Assembly: GCA_024637255.1 (NCBI GenBank)
Contig: JAGXFO010000009.1
Coordinates: 62,001-126,000, forward strand
Source: Sulfurovum sp.
Lineage (GTDB): Bacteria; Campylobacterota; Campylobacteria; Campylobacterales; Sulfurovaceae
Length of the DNA stretch: 64,000 nt
Reading direction: 5' to 3'
The notes beneath the pieces were generated by a model that saw nothing but the letters and a program-made list of their open reading frames with translations, was not told where the DNA came from and ran no database searches. The position numbers were made by a program, and so were the translations under genes. Below, in pieces: positions 40,712 to 49,240 of the stretch; the stretch's first letter is position 1, and each line of letters opens with the position of its first letter.

Positions 40712-41512
40712 ATGGAACTCACTAATGTTATATGTTTGGGTGTAGCAGGAAATTTTGCACACCATTTGGAACAAGCAGGTGAACTTAAAGACTTTGAAAA
40801 TGTCATTACTGCAGAGCCTGATGCACCAAAAGGCATTTTTCCTTTTTATCTCCCTGGATCAGACTCTTTTTTAGGGATATACTCCATAGGTACAGATACG
40901 CTTAGTCTTCCAGACTTCCAGGCTAATGCACAGGTGGAACCAGAGATGGCAGTGCTTTTTGATGTGGTATATAATGAGAAAAAGGAAGTGATTGATCTAA
41001 TTGCGCAAAAGTTTACTACTTTCAATGACTGCACTATTCGCAAGGATGGTGCAAAAAAGATTTCACAGAAAAAGTCTTGGGGTAGCAACTCGAAAGGCAT
41101 AGGCAATAAATGGATAGACATCGACAAATTTGAAGAGGGCTGCGTGATGGATAACTATCATCTATGCTCATTTGTGAGGCGTGATGGGGTATTGCATGCT
41201 TATGGGGTTGATGCGCCACTCCTTGGTTACAGTTACTTTTATACTAGGCTCAAAACATGGCTTATAGAGAAAATGAATACTCAAGAAGATTTTGGACCTC
41301 TTGAAAATATATCAGAATATCTCAAAGCATGTCATTATCCTTCAACGGCACTTATTTCAATAGGTGCAACAGCCTATGCTGAGTTTGGCGAGAAAAATTA
41401 TTTACAAAGCGGCGATGAAGTGTATATCATTGCCTATGATGCAAGGAGAGATGATTATAGTTTGGAACCCTCTTCAACTAAAATAATACTACACCAAAAG
41501 GTGCAGTCTTAA
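40712..41512 (+). CDS. DUF5718-like protein
   Basis: A 266-residue cytosolic protein beginning MELTNVICLGVAGNFAHHLEQAGE. I recall this start and the later QVEPEMAVLFDVVYN, FNDCTIRKDGAKKISQKKSWGSNSKGIG and PSTALISIGATAYAEFGEKNYLQSGDE from the DUF5718 family of Campylobacterota, whose layout resembles fumarylacetoacetate hydrolase-fold enzymes. The Glu-x-Glu-like acidic residues needed for metal binding in that fold are partly visible (EPE), but the reaction is not known. It stands alone, with an AAGGATCATGTT leader, and its stop overlaps the convergent ferritin-like gene by 4 bases. Confidence 0.6.
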   Translation: MELTNVICLGVAGNFAHHLEQAGELKDFENVITAEPDAPKGIFPFYLPGSDSFLGIYSIGTDTLSLPDFQANAQVEPEMAVLFDVVYNEKKEVIDLIAQKFTTFNDCTIRKDGAKKISQKKSWGSNSKGIGNKWIDIDKFEEGCVMDNYHLCSFVRRDGVLHAYGVDAPLLGYSYFYTRLKTWLIEKMNTQEDFGPLENISEYLKACHYPSTALISIGATAYAEFGEKNYLQSGDEVYIIAYDARRDDYSLEPSSTKIILHQKVQS

Positions 41513-42024
41513 TGGATATTTTTTTTGATATCTCTAATAAATTCCGTAATATCATCATGCAGTGCTTGTAAATCTTCTTCATGTTCCACTTCGTCTGCCA
41601 ATATCTGTGAGACGATGTCGTAGGTGACTATATCTTTATTGCGTGTCATCTCCGCCAGTTGCGAATAGATGGAAATAGCACACTGCTCACCCTTGATGGA
41701 ATCTTCCAATATACTGACAACATCAAAATCTTTTGGTTCCTCGTAGCCACAGTTTGTGTGGGTAAACCATTCTTTTGGATTGAGTAGAGGAGTGCCTCCT
41801 AGTTGCAGTATTCTGTCTGCTACCATGTTCGCATGTCTGAGTTCATCGGCAGCATGCTGTGTGAGTTCTGCTATGGCAGCATCTTTCATAATACCTCTAA
41901 TCACTTTAGCTTCTATAAAATATTGGTAGTAGGCTAGCCACTCGTCAGCATATGCTTTATTTAATACTGTAATAATTTCATTTATTTCAATACCCTTAAT
42001 AATCGAATTCCCTCTTCGTGCCAT
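41509..42024 (-). CDS. Ferritin-like (bacterioferritin/Dps-like) protein
   Basis: A 171-residue four-helix ferritin-like protein. Di-iron ligands are visible in each helix: ADEWLAYYQYF, AADELRHANMVADRILQLGG (Glu-x-x-His), SIKGEQCAISIYSQLAE and ADEVEHEEDLQALH (Glu-x-x-His). It lacks the full length of classical ferritin cages and resembles Dps-like/bacterioferritin-type ferroxidases that store iron or protect against peroxide. The promoter carries TATACT (42076-42071, minus strand) and a Fur-like box (42107-42095) over the -35 region, consistent with iron control. Its end overlaps the convergent upstream gene by 4 bases. Confidence 0.85.
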   Translation of the reverse strand: MARRGNSIIKGIEINEIITVLNKAYADEWLAYYQYFIEAKVIRGIMKDAAIAELTQHAADELRHANMVADRILQLGGTPLLNPKEWFTHTNCGYEEPKDFDVVSILEDSIKGEQCAISIYSQLAEMTRNKDIVTYDIVSQILADEVEHEEDLQALHDDITEFIRDIKKNIH

Positions 42025-42070
42025 ATTGTATCCTTTTTTATAAATTGAAGAAAATCTCTTTTCTGCTCTG

Positions 42071-42107
42071 AGTATAGTCTTATTAAACTTAGAGGAAAAT
42101 AATTATC
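42071..42107 (-). promoter_or_regulatory. Promoter with Fur-like box for ferritin-like gene
   Basis: Minus strand: GATAATTATTTTC (42107-42095) matches the Fur core GATAATNATTATC at all but one defined position and overlaps the -35 region. The -10 TATACT is at 42076-42071. Confidence 0.5.
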
Positions 42108-42160
42108 GTTTATGAAGAAATGATATAAAATATTAAAGTGTAGGCGAAATGACTGAAGAT

Positions 42161-42180
42161 CTGTGGGGGCTTACCCACAG
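42161..42180 (-). terminator. Hairpin downstream of dnaJ
   Basis: CTGTGGG (42161-42167) pairs with CCCACAG (42174-42180) 11 bases past the dnaJ stop on the minus strand. No T run follows, so it is a weak terminator candidate. Confidence 0.45.
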
Positions 42181-42190
42181 GGAAGGAAGT

Positions 42191-43315
42191 TTAGTTTTTA
42201 AACCAATTTTTGACTCTTTCAAATGCTGCATCGAAAGTACTTTTATGCGGATGACTTTCTATACCATAGCTTTCTTGCAGCTTCTGAAGAAGTTCTTTTT
42301 GCTCTTCATTTACTTTCTTAGGAAGCACCAATTCAACTTGCGCCACAAGACGACCCTTTCGTCCGGTGTGTACATCAACTACACCTTGATCTGGAAACAT
42401 ATATTGTTCTTTGTCTACGGTGCCTTTGTTAAGTTTAAGATCAAGTTCTCCCTCAAGTGTAGGAATGGAGATGGTCTCTCCAAGAAGAGACTGAGTAAAG
42501 AAAACAGGTACTATAATATAAATATCAGTACCATTTCGTACAAAGTTTTCATCCTCTTTTACTGCAAAGGTAATGTAAAGATCACCACGTTGATTGTTTC
42601 TACCTTCGTTGCCATAGCCTTCGGCTCTTAGACGATGACCAGAATCAACACCTGCTGGTATGGTGATGATAACCGTGTCCTCTTTTATGTGGAACCCTTT
42701 GCCCTCACAACTTGCACAAGGCTCTTTGATCTTTTGTCCCTGTCCTTTACATTTTGGGCAGGTTTGTGCGAATTGCATAGGTCCTTGGCGCATAAGGACT
42801 TGTCCTTGGCCTCCGCAGTAGTCACAAGATTCTAGTTTTGCATCTTTTGCCCCTGTACCATCACAGTCTTCACATGAGGTTTTGTAAGTCATGTCAATCT
42901 CTTTTTTGCATCCAAAGACCGCTTCATGGAACTCTAGTTTTAATTCTATTTCAAAGTCAAGTGCGTATTTTTGCTTAGGATCCTTACGTGTTTGCCCAAA
43001 GCCTCCAGAGCCACCGAACATGGAGTTAAATATATCCATAACGTCATCCATATTGCCTCCGCCAAAGCCTCTGCGGCCCATGCCTTGACCCTCTAGACCT
43101 GCTTTCCCGTAACGGTCATAGACGGCTCTTTTTTCTTCATCGCTTAAGATTTGGTAAGCTTCGTTAACTACCTTGAAGTTGTCTTCTGCTTCTTTGTCGT
43201 CGGGATTTCTGTCGGGATGGTATTTCATGGCAAGTTTTCTGTACGCTTTTTTAAGCTCAGCACCTGAAGAGTCTTTGCTTACCTCAAGTACTTCATAATA
43301 ATCTAATTCTATCAT
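42191..43315 (-). CDS. dnaJ: Chaperone DnaJ
   Basis: A 374-residue Hsp40 cochaperone of DnaK. The N-terminal J domain has KYHPDRNPDDKEAE with HPD near residue 33-35, then a G/F region (MGRRGFGGGNMDDVMDIFNSMFGGSGGFG), the zinc domain with four C-x-x-C-x-G repeats (CEDCDGTG, CDYCGGQG, CPKCKGQG, CASCEGKG), and the C-terminal substrate domains. Length is normal. It lies apart from grpE-dnaK (51131-53588), as in many Campylobacterota. Its upstream region lacks the 13-base element shared by htpG and grpE, so control may differ. Confidence 0.97.
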   Translation of the reverse strand: MIELDYYEVLEVSKDSSGAELKKAYRKLAMKYHPDRNPDDKEAEDNFKVVNEAYQILSDEEKRAVYDRYGKAGLEGQGMGRRGFGGGNMDDVMDIFNSMFGGSGGFGQTRKDPKQKYALDFEIELKLEFHEAVFGCKKEIDMTYKTSCEDCDGTGAKDAKLESCDYCGGQGQVLMRQGPMQFAQTCPKCKGQGQKIKEPCASCEGKGFHIKEDTVIITIPAGVDSGHRLRAEGYGNEGRNNQRGDLYITFAVKEDENFVRNGTDIYIIVPVFFTQSLLGETISIPTLEGELDLKLNKGTVDKEQYMFPDQGVVDVHTGRKGRLVAQVELVLPKKVNEEQKELLQKLQESYGIESHPHKSTFDAAFERVKNWFKN

Positions 43316-43419
43316 TGATATTTCTCCATAGTTTATTCGTGATTTTATAGGGAATAATTTTGGCGCATTCTACCATAATTTAGTTATAATCACAAAAAAA
43401 TATTATATAGGTAGTTGAC

Positions 43420-43713
43420 ATGGTTGTACATATCGTGACATTTAAGTTTAAAGACGAAAATAAGAAAACCAATATTATCCAGGCAAAACAAATGCTAGAA
43501 AACCTTATGGGTGCAGTGCCGACACTCAGAAGTATTGATGTGGGCTTGAACTTTTCTGCAGAAGAACGCGCAATGGATATGAGTATTATCACCGTATTTG
43601 AAAGCAAGGAGGGTCTTGATGTTTATGCTGAGCACCCAGAGCACCTCAAAGTAGTGGATTTCATTAAGACGGTGGTTGAGTATTCTAAAGTTGTGGATTA
43701 TGAACGCCCATAA
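43420..43713 (+). CDS. Dabb-domain (stress-responsive alpha/beta barrel) protein
   Basis: A 97-residue protein with the Dabb pattern: MVVHIVTFKFKDENKK at the start, AVPTLRSIDVGLNFS, MDMSIITVFESKEGLDVYAEHPEHLKVVDFI and a short tail. These form a dimeric ferredoxin-like alpha/beta barrel; family roles are diverse and mostly unknown. A TATAAT lies near 43384. The last base of its TAA stop is the first of the recR ATG (TAATG), so the two are translationally coupled. Confidence 0.82.
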   Translation: MVVHIVTFKFKDENKKTNIIQAKQMLENLMGAVPTLRSIDVGLNFSAEERAMDMSIITVFESKEGLDVYAEHPEHLKVVDFIKTVVEYSKVVDYERP

Positions 43714-44282
43714 TGAAACATTACAAGATAGAGGCATTTGAAAACCTCGTAGATGCCTTTAGTTCTTTGCCTTCTATTGGTAAAAAAACAGCGATACGTT
43801 TAGCCTACCATGCGGTAATGGAAGATGGTTTTGCTGCCATGAAACTTGCGCATGCGCTTGAGACAGGTGTAAATGTCATCCAAAAATGCAGTAAATGTCA
43901 TAATATGAGTGAAGATGAACTTTGCAGTATCTGTTCTGACCCTTACCGTGACAGCACAAAGCTTTGTATTGTTCAAAGTGCAAAAGATATTTTGACCATA
44001 GAAGAAAGCAGACAGTTTGCAGGTGTGTATTATGTTGTCTCGGAAGTACGCGATCTTGATGAAGCACATTTGTTTTATGCCGTGGGTGGCGTAGAGGAAG
44101 TTATATTTGCTTTTCCTCCAAGTATTGCTACAGACACAATGATACTTTATATCGAAGATAAGCTAAAAGGACTAAAGATACATTTCACCAAAATAGCACA
44201 AGGTGTTCCTACGGGAGTAGAATTGGAAAATATAGATATCATGTCACTTTCACGGGCGCTAGAAGCAAGAGTGAAGATATAA
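43713..44282 (+). CDS. recR: Recombination protein RecR
   Basis: A 189-residue DNA-clamp protein that acts with RecO/RecF or alone in gap repair. It has the N-terminal helix-hairpin-helix FSSLPSIGKKTAIRLAYH, a zinc finger CSKCHNMSEDELCSICSD (four Cys), and the Toprim domain LCIVQSAKDILTIEESRQFAGVYYVV with the acidic residues. Length is typical. The start overlaps the stop of the Dabb gene by one base. It converges on the copB gene with a 2-base gap. Confidence 0.94.
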   Translation: MKHYKIEAFENLVDAFSSLPSIGKKTAIRLAYHAVMEDGFAAMKLAHALETGVNVIQKCSKCHNMSEDELCSICSDPYRDSTKLCIVQSAKDILTIEESRQFAGVYYVVSEVRDLDEAHLFYAVGGVEEVIFAFPPSIATDTMILYIEDKLKGLKIHFTKIAQGVPTGVELENIDIMSLSRALEARVKI

Positions 44283-44284
44283 AA

Positions 44285-44968
44285 TTAAAACCAAAACCTT
44301 ACTCCAAAGACCATACGTATATCATCTGTGGGATTATAATGCTGTGTGTTACCAAAAGTTTTTTCCCACTCTGCACCGATATAAGGTGCAAATTCACGTT
44401 TAAATTCATAGCGTAAACGCAATCCTGCTTCTACAGAAGAAAGCCCAGAACCAAGATTCATTTCTGGATCGTCCTTGGTATAGAAATCTGCTTCCAGTGA
44501 AGGGGTAAGTATGAGTTTCTGTGTTAAAAGTGCTTCATATTCCAAATCGATGCGTAGCCCTATATTTCCACTGTCATTTAGGAGAACAGCAGCACGTGTT
44601 TCAAAGTAATATGGGGCTAAACCTGAAATGGCGACCTCTCCCCAGGTTTGAGATGCATCTGCATTTTTATCATAAGCCAAACCCACTTGTATATCCCACA
44701 TGGGCTTAATTGCCCGACTGTAAACAAGTTCGTTCTGACTTGTTTCCAATCCCTCCTTGGTGGCTTCTCCTGTGCTGTAGATATAAAGTTTGTTGAGGTC
44801 ATGACCCATCCAAAAACTTCCTTCCCAGGCGCGTGTGTTCTCTGCATCATTGAGTACTTCAAATTGATCCATCAGAAGCATGGTGACTAGCGGATCGTCT
44901 TCCATATCTGCATAGGCTGTCTGACCTAATATAACAATGGTGGTAAATCCCAGTAAGAATTTTTTCAT
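44285..44968 (-). CDS. copB: Copper-resistance outer-membrane protein CopB
   Basis: A 227-residue CopB-family outer-membrane protein. The signal peptide is MKKFLLGFTTIVILGQTAYAD. Family-like segments include RAWEGSFWMGHDLNKLYIYSTGEA, ELVYSRAIKPMWDIQVGLAYD, YYFETRAAVLLNDSGNIGLRIDLEY and FAPYIGAEWEK, ending VRFWF with terminal Phe. The usual Met/His-rich N-terminal copper-binding extension is missing. I choose ATG 44968 because AGGGGG lies just upstream; the ATG at 44983 overlaps the copA stop by 4 bases and gives five more residues. Last gene of the SHOCT-multicopper oxidase-copB operon. Confidence 0.88.
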   Translation of the reverse strand: MKKFLLGFTTIVILGQTAYADMEDDPLVTMLLMDQFEVLNDAENTRAWEGSFWMGHDLNKLYIYSTGEATKEGLETSQNELVYSRAIKPMWDIQVGLAYDKNADASQTWGEVAISGLAPYYFETRAAVLLNDSGNIGLRIDLEYEALLTQKLILTPSLEADFYTKDDPEMNLGSGLSSVEAGLRLRYEFKREFAPYIGAEWEKTFGNTQHYNPTDDIRMVFGVRFWF

Positions 44969-44979
44969 TCTAAGCCCCC

Positions 44980-46728
44980 TCATACTACTACCACTTTTCT
45001 AAACATGCCTGCCATATGATAGAGTAGGTGACAATGATATGCCCACGCACCTTGTGCATTAACAGTTACACGGTAACTAATCTTCGAGCCAGGCTGTACA
45101 ACAATCGTGTGTTTCCTTACCAGGTGATTGTCATCACCTGTTTCCAAATCGCTCCACATACCATGCAGATGCATAGGGTGGTTCATCATGGTGTCGTTGA
45201 TAAAAGTGATCCGTAAACGTTCGCCATAATGAAAGATTAAAGGTTTGGCATCGGCATATTTGATGCCATTGATAGACCACATATATCGCTCCATGTTTCC
45301 AGTAAGATGCAAGATGATCTCTCTGTCAGGTTTTTTATCTTTGGCAGTAGAGTATAGATTTTTCAAGTTTGCATAAGTGAGGACTTTTCGACCATTGTTT
45401 CTAAGTCCTACGCCGGGATCATCCAAACGGTATTGCGGGTCCATCGCCATCATCGTAGTATGAGGTCCACGTTTCATGGGCAACTTGGTGATAGGGTATT
45501 TTTGTGCCTCCATTGCAGAAAACTTCATTGTTTTCATACTTTTTTTACTAGGCATGGCCATGCCAGAGGAACATTTCATGTCTCCTTGCTGCTCCATATT
45601 GTCCATATTGCCCATCTTCATGCCCATATCTGTGTGTGTCAAGATAGGTAATGGATCCATTTGAGGTGCCTGTGCAGATATTTCCGGACTGTGGGTAAGT
45701 GAACCCAACGCATAACCGGTACGGTCAATGCTCTGTGCAAAAATGGCATAGGCTTTGTTTGACTTTGGCTCTACGATGACATCATACGTTTCTGCTACAC
45801 CTATGCGAAACTCTTCTATGCTCACAGGTTTGACATGATTGCCATCCGCTGCAACGACAGTCATATTGAGCCCTGGGATACGTATATCAAAAAAAGTCAT
45901 GGCGGCTGCATTGACGAAGCGAAGACGTATTTTTTCGCCTTTTTTAAAGAGTGCTTTAAACTGTGTAGCAGGGTTTTTTCCATTCATCAAGTAGGTATAA
46001 GTATACCCACTCACATCAGAAATATCTCTATCGGACATACGCATTTCATTCCACATTTTTCTGTCACCAAAGGCTTTGGATAATCCTTTCTTTTTGACTT
46101 CATCCACAAATGTACCTACAGTTCTTTGTGAAAAATTGTAATAATCACTTCTTTGTTTGAGTTTTTTGTATATGGTATCGGGCTTCTCGTCGCTCCAGTC
46201 TGAAAGAAGTATCACGTAGTCTTTGTCGTATTTAAATGGCTCTCTTCTTTTAGCTTTGATGACAATGGCACCATGAAGCCCTGTTTGTTCCTGAAAACCA
46301 GAATGGCTGTGATACCAGAATGTACCATGCTGTTGCACTTTAAATTGATAAGTAAATGTTTCACCAGGCTGAATGCCATTAAAACTGATGTGAGGGACAC
46401 CATCCATGGTAGGAGGCAGGATGATTCCATGCCAGTGGATAGAACTTGTCTTTTTGAGATGGTTCGTGACATGCAGTGTTACTGTTTCACCTTCTTGCCA
46501 TACGAGCGTTGGACCTGACAATTGTCCATTGATGGTAGTAGCTATGGCTTGTTTTCCTGTGATATTCACCGGCATATAGTCAATATCTAGGAAAAACTCA
46601 TTTCCTGTAAGTATGTTGCTATTACTATTGTTGCTCTGTTTTGATTTTGGCTTTGCCATTAAGTCACTTGTGCTTAGGGTCATGAGTGAAGCTACTGCTA
46701 CACCTTTGACAAATGTTCGTCTCTGCAT
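44980..46728 (-). CDS. copA: Multicopper oxidase CopA (copper resistance)
   Basis: A 582-residue periplasmic multicopper oxidase of the CopA/PcoA type that oxidises Cu(I). The Tat signal starts MQRRTFVKGVAVAS. Copper ligands are seen in SIHWHGIILPPTMDGVPH, GTFWYHSHSGFQEQ, HPMHLHGMWSD and the C-terminal AYHCHLLYHMAGM with the type 1 copper Cys and axial Met. A Met-rich copper-binding segment (MGMKMGNMDNMEQQGDMKC) lies in the middle. It is between the SHOCT gene (14 bases upstream) and copB. The promoter region at 46947-47075 holds a long inverted repeat. Confidence 0.95.
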   Translation of the reverse strand: MQRRTFVKGVAVASLMTLSTSDLMAKPKSKQSNNSNSNILTGNEFFLDIDYMPVNITGKQAIATTINGQLSGPTLVWQEGETVTLHVTNHLKKTSSIHWHGIILPPTMDGVPHISFNGIQPGETFTYQFKVQQHGTFWYHSHSGFQEQTGLHGAIVIKAKRREPFKYDKDYVILLSDWSDEKPDTIYKKLKQRSDYYNFSQRTVGTFVDEVKKKGLSKAFGDRKMWNEMRMSDRDISDVSGYTYTYLMNGKNPATQFKALFKKGEKIRLRFVNAAAMTFFDIRIPGLNMTVVAADGNHVKPVSIEEFRIGVAETYDVIVEPKSNKAYAIFAQSIDRTGYALGSLTHSPEISAQAPQMDPLPILTHTDMGMKMGNMDNMEQQGDMKCSSGMAMPSKKSMKTMKFSAMEAQKYPITKLPMKRGPHTTMMAMDPQYRLDDPGVGLRNNGRKVLTYANLKNLYSTAKDKKPDREIILHLTGNMERYMWSINGIKYADAKPLIFHYGERLRITFINDTMMNHPMHLHGMWSDLETGDDNHLVRKHTIVVQPGSKISYRVTVNAQGAWAYHCHLLYHMAGMFRKVVVV

Positions 46729-46742
46729 GATGGCTTCTTTAC

Positions 46743-46946
46743 TTATTTTTTTAGAATATTAGATTTTTCTTCATACTCTTGTGTATCTATTTCGCTATTT
46801 GCATAACGCTTATCAAGCATGTCCTGTGCAGAAGTAGTTTCTTTTTTGTTTTTATCATTCTTTTTTAAAAAATAAAAGAGAATGACCACAAGCAATATTG
46901 GTATAAACCACATACCAAAACCCATACCATGTCCTACATAATTCAT
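46743..46946 (-). CDS. Small SHOCT-domain membrane protein
   Basis: A 67-residue protein with a Gly/Met-rich start (MNYVGHGMGFGMWF), a single membrane helix (about 13-28) and a C-terminal SHOCT motif: AQDMLDKRYANSEIDTQEYEEKSNIL. Such proteins are often first genes of copper-resistance operons and may help assembly or oligomerisation. It is separated from the multicopper oxidase by 14 bases and starts the operon transcribed leftward from the 46947-47075 control region. A plausible minus-strand TATAAT lies near 46982-46977. Confidence 0.8.
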   Translation of the reverse strand: MNYVGHGMGFGMWFIPILLVVILFYFLKKNDKNKKETTSAQDMLDKRYANSEIDTQEYEEKSNILKK

Positions 46947-46994
46947 CTTCTTTCCTTTTTCATGTTTTATTTTGTTAAATTATAGATCATGAGC

Positions 46995-47036
46995 GTGTAC
47001 TTTGTGTGTAAACTATAAAATGCACACAAGGTACAC
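46995..47036. promoter_or_regulatory. 14-bp inverted repeat in the copper control region
   Basis: GTGTACTTTGTGTG (46995-47008) and CACACAAGGTACAC (47023-47036) are inverted at 13 of 14 positions with a 14-base spacer that contains TATAAA (47014-47019). The left arm also overlaps the -35 zone of the leftward copper operon. Probably an operator for a copper-responsive regulator controlling both directions. Confidence 0.6.
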
Positions 47037-47075
47037 ACTTCTGAGATATTCTAAAACATAGAAAAAGGTTCAATC

Positions 47076-47498
47076 ATGAAAAACACAGAAAAATCTGAAG
47101 CAGGGTATCATACACACAGTCATAAAAAAGATAAAGAAATGGCTGTAAATACGTCGGCCATCTATACCTGTCCGATGCATCCGGAGATACAACAAGAAGG
47201 TCCGGGAAACTGTCCTAAGTGTGGTGTGGTAGCCCAGGCACAACGCTCGCGTGCGCCTATACAGAAATTGGCAGATGTGGTTTCTGGTTATTTTGTGCCT
47301 ATCGTGGTGATAATAGCAGTGTTAGCCTTTTTGGCATGGTGGGTATGGGGTCCAGAACCTCGTTTGGCCTACGCTATTGTCAGTGCGGTTTCAGTCCTTA
47401 TTATTGCCTGTCCTTGTGCTTTGGGGCTTACTACACCTATTTCTATTATGGTTGGAACAGGCAGAGGTGCAAGTGCAGGGTTTGGATTGAGGTTTTAA
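47076..47498 (+). pseudogene. Gutted copper P-type ATPase gene
   Basis: The 140-residue frame joins distant parts of a CopA-type P1B ATPase. Residues 1-50 hold a His-rich start and the metal-binding YTCPMHPEIQQEGPGNCPKCG; the sequence then jumps to AQAQRSRAPIQKLADVVSGYF and continues through the membrane motif CPCALGLTTPISIMVGTGRGA, where it ends as GFGLRF. The helices between, and the whole DKTGT phosphorylation, nucleotide-binding and C-terminal parts are missing. The internal deletion kept the frame. It cannot pump copper, though it still sits behind an intact-looking operator. Its stop overlaps the convergent DHH gene by 4 bases. Confidence 0.85.
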
Positions 47499-48538
47499 CC
47501 ACACTTTTTATCGATATAATCCTGTACAAATTTACGTATATCTGCATAGACAAATGAGTCTTTGTATCCATCTATTTTACCGCCACTTGCATTGGGGTGT
47601 CCTCCACCGTTACCGATGTGCTCTGCCATTTTTGAAACATCAAGTTTATTGTTGCTGCGAAGCGAAAAGTTTCCTCTAAAATTAATATCCATGTAGAAAT
47701 CATAGTCAGGATTGTTCACCATGCAGGTATTGCCTACGATAGAAGTATTTCCTATGTTGTACCCCAAAATACCCTTATACCCTTTGTAGGTTACAGTAAG
47801 ACGCTGTTTATCCGCAGTTAAAAGGCCTGTGACATACAAGGCAACAAGATTGTCTTTTGTATCATTTTCTTTTTGCAGAAAAAAACGTTTTTTAATTTGG
47901 TGCAGGCTATCATCGAGCGTAATAGGTGCATTTTCTTTCCCAGCAATTTCTTTGGCTGCTTCAATGAGAGAGAGTTTAAAAGCTCTGTCCTGCACAGGAA
48001 AGAGGATGCGGTTAATCTCTCTGGCACCTGAGACCATACCCAGCATGACTTTTCCGTATTCGAAGAGGGTATCATCAGAGACCCAGATATCGATGGCATT
48101 GATGGCTTGTACAATTTTAGCAAAACTATTTTCCTTATCGAAAGCATAATGCTGCTGCAACCAGTCATAGGTAATGAGCGTAGCACAGCGAGAAGTATCA
48201 AGTTTGTACCAGGCAAAACGCTCTGCTGTTGAAGCACCAGAGGCATGGTGGTCCAGTAGTTGAAGTTTTGCGCCTATTCGTATAGCTTCTTTTTCTATCC
48301 ATCCTCCTTCTTTTGTGGTGAGATTTAGATCAGTAATAAGGATAAGCGATTCAACTTTATCGCCATGTAGAAATTTGTCCTGTTCTATTTTCTTGATTAT
48401 TTCAGATAAACGGGCGCTTACTTCTGGCCCATAATTTGCATTATAGCAATCAATGCTATCAAAACAGTGCTGGGTGATGTATTGGCATCCATAGCCATCC
48501 AGGTCTATATGTGAAAGGTGATAAATGTGTTGTTGCAT
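47495..48538 (-). CDS. DHH-family phosphoesterase
   Basis: A 347-residue protein of the DHH/DHHA1 superfamily (RecJ, NrnA, PDE relatives). Metal-binding motifs visible are HIDLDGYGC near residue 10-18, LILITDLNL, the DHH signature LLDHHASG near 95-102, and the C-terminal DHHA1 motif GNGGGHPNASGGKIDG. It probably hydrolyses short RNA, pAp or a cyclic dinucleotide product, but which cannot be told. The length is between NrnA and longer DHH proteins. It is transcribed leftward toward the copper-ATPase remnant and appears monocistronic. Confidence 0.85.
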   Translation of the reverse strand: MQQHIYHLSHIDLDGYGCQYITQHCFDSIDCYNANYGPEVSARLSEIIKKIEQDKFLHGDKVESLILITDLNLTTKEGGWIEKEAIRIGAKLQLLDHHASGASTAERFAWYKLDTSRCATLITYDWLQQHYAFDKENSFAKIVQAINAIDIWVSDDTLFEYGKVMLGMVSGAREINRILFPVQDRAFKLSLIEAAKEIAGKENAPITLDDSLHQIKKRFFLQKENDTKDNLVALYVTGLLTADKQRLTVTYKGYKGILGYNIGNTSIVGNTCMVNNPDYDFYMDINFRGNFSLRSNNKLDVSKMAEHIGNGGGHPNASGGKIDGYKDSFVYADIRKFVQDYIDKKCG

Positions 48539-48695
48539 GATAAGAGAGCCTCTTGTAAGATAATCGAACTTTTATTTAAGGGTATTATACTACGTCATTC
48601 TGAACCAGGACGAAACGAGAGTCAAAAAACGAGTTATTTATAAGAGATGACAATATGATGGAGAATGGACCAAAAGTCTTCAGAGATTTCTGATC

Positions 48696-49094
48696 TTAAA
48701 GTATATCGCTTAGCATCAAATCATTTAAAAAATCATCTATTTTAGATTGAAAAGTCATTAAAAAAGGTGAGATGGCACATGTTCCAATAGAACCGTTGGG
48801 ACAGCTGCCTACGTAACTGGTACAGTCAAAGACAGCAGGGGGTTTTCCTTCAGCAGCTACAATGATGTCACGCACACTAATTTGATCTATTTCACGAGCG
48901 AGTATGAAGCCCCCATGCGCGCCTTTTCGTGATTCCAATATGCCTTGTCTTGCCAGACCCTGTAAAATTTTTGCAAGAAAACTTTTGGGTATGCAAAGTT
49001 CAGTAGCCAACTGTTCTGCCCCTATGGGCGAATCAGATTTGCGTATAGCGTCTAAAGAGAGTAGAGCATATTCACTTACACGGGTTAATAGCAT
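48696..49094 (-). CDS. Rrf2-family regulator with three-Cys cluster site
   Basis: A 132-residue winged-helix regulator of the Rrf2 (IscR/NsrR/RirA) family. The DNA-binding part has LLTRVSEYALLSLDAI, IPKSFLAKILQGLARQGILESRKGAHGGFILA. The cluster loop DCTSYVGSCPNGSIGTCAIS has three Cys, expected to bind an iron-sulfur cluster that senses iron, NO or redox state. The start ATG 49094 lies 16 bases from an inverted repeat at 49111-49136, a likely autoregulatory operator. No obvious target gene lies adjacent besides itself. Confidence 0.9.
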   Translation of the reverse strand: MLLTRVSEYALLSLDAIRKSDSPIGAEQLATELCIPKSFLAKILQGLARQGILESRKGAHGGFILAREIDQISVRDIIVAAEGKPPAVFDCTSYVGSCPNGSIGTCAISPFLMTFQSKIDDFLNDLMLSDIL

Positions 49095-49110
49095 AATGGA
49101 ACCTTTTTCT

Positions 49111-49136
49111 TAATTAGGAGTATTTTACTCTAATTA
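49111..49136. promoter_or_regulatory. Probable operator of the Rrf2-family regulator
   Basis: TAATTAG (49111-49117) and CTAATTA (49130-49136) flank GAGTA-TTT-TACTC (49118-49130). The whole is palindromic with a one-base offset. Located just upstream of the regulator start. Confidence 0.5.
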
Positions 49137-49240
49137 GCATTAAAGTAGGCATGAGGTATGAATATTTGTCTAAGCTTATTATGCTATGATTGCGTCCCCA
49201 AATTGAATTTTGGAAATATAATACCAATCAGGAGGTCACT

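Noticed and set aside
42149..42631. 160-codon open frame opposite dnaJ
   Set aside because: It is the antisense of the well-conserved dnaJ 3' half and has no sensible start or pattern of its own.
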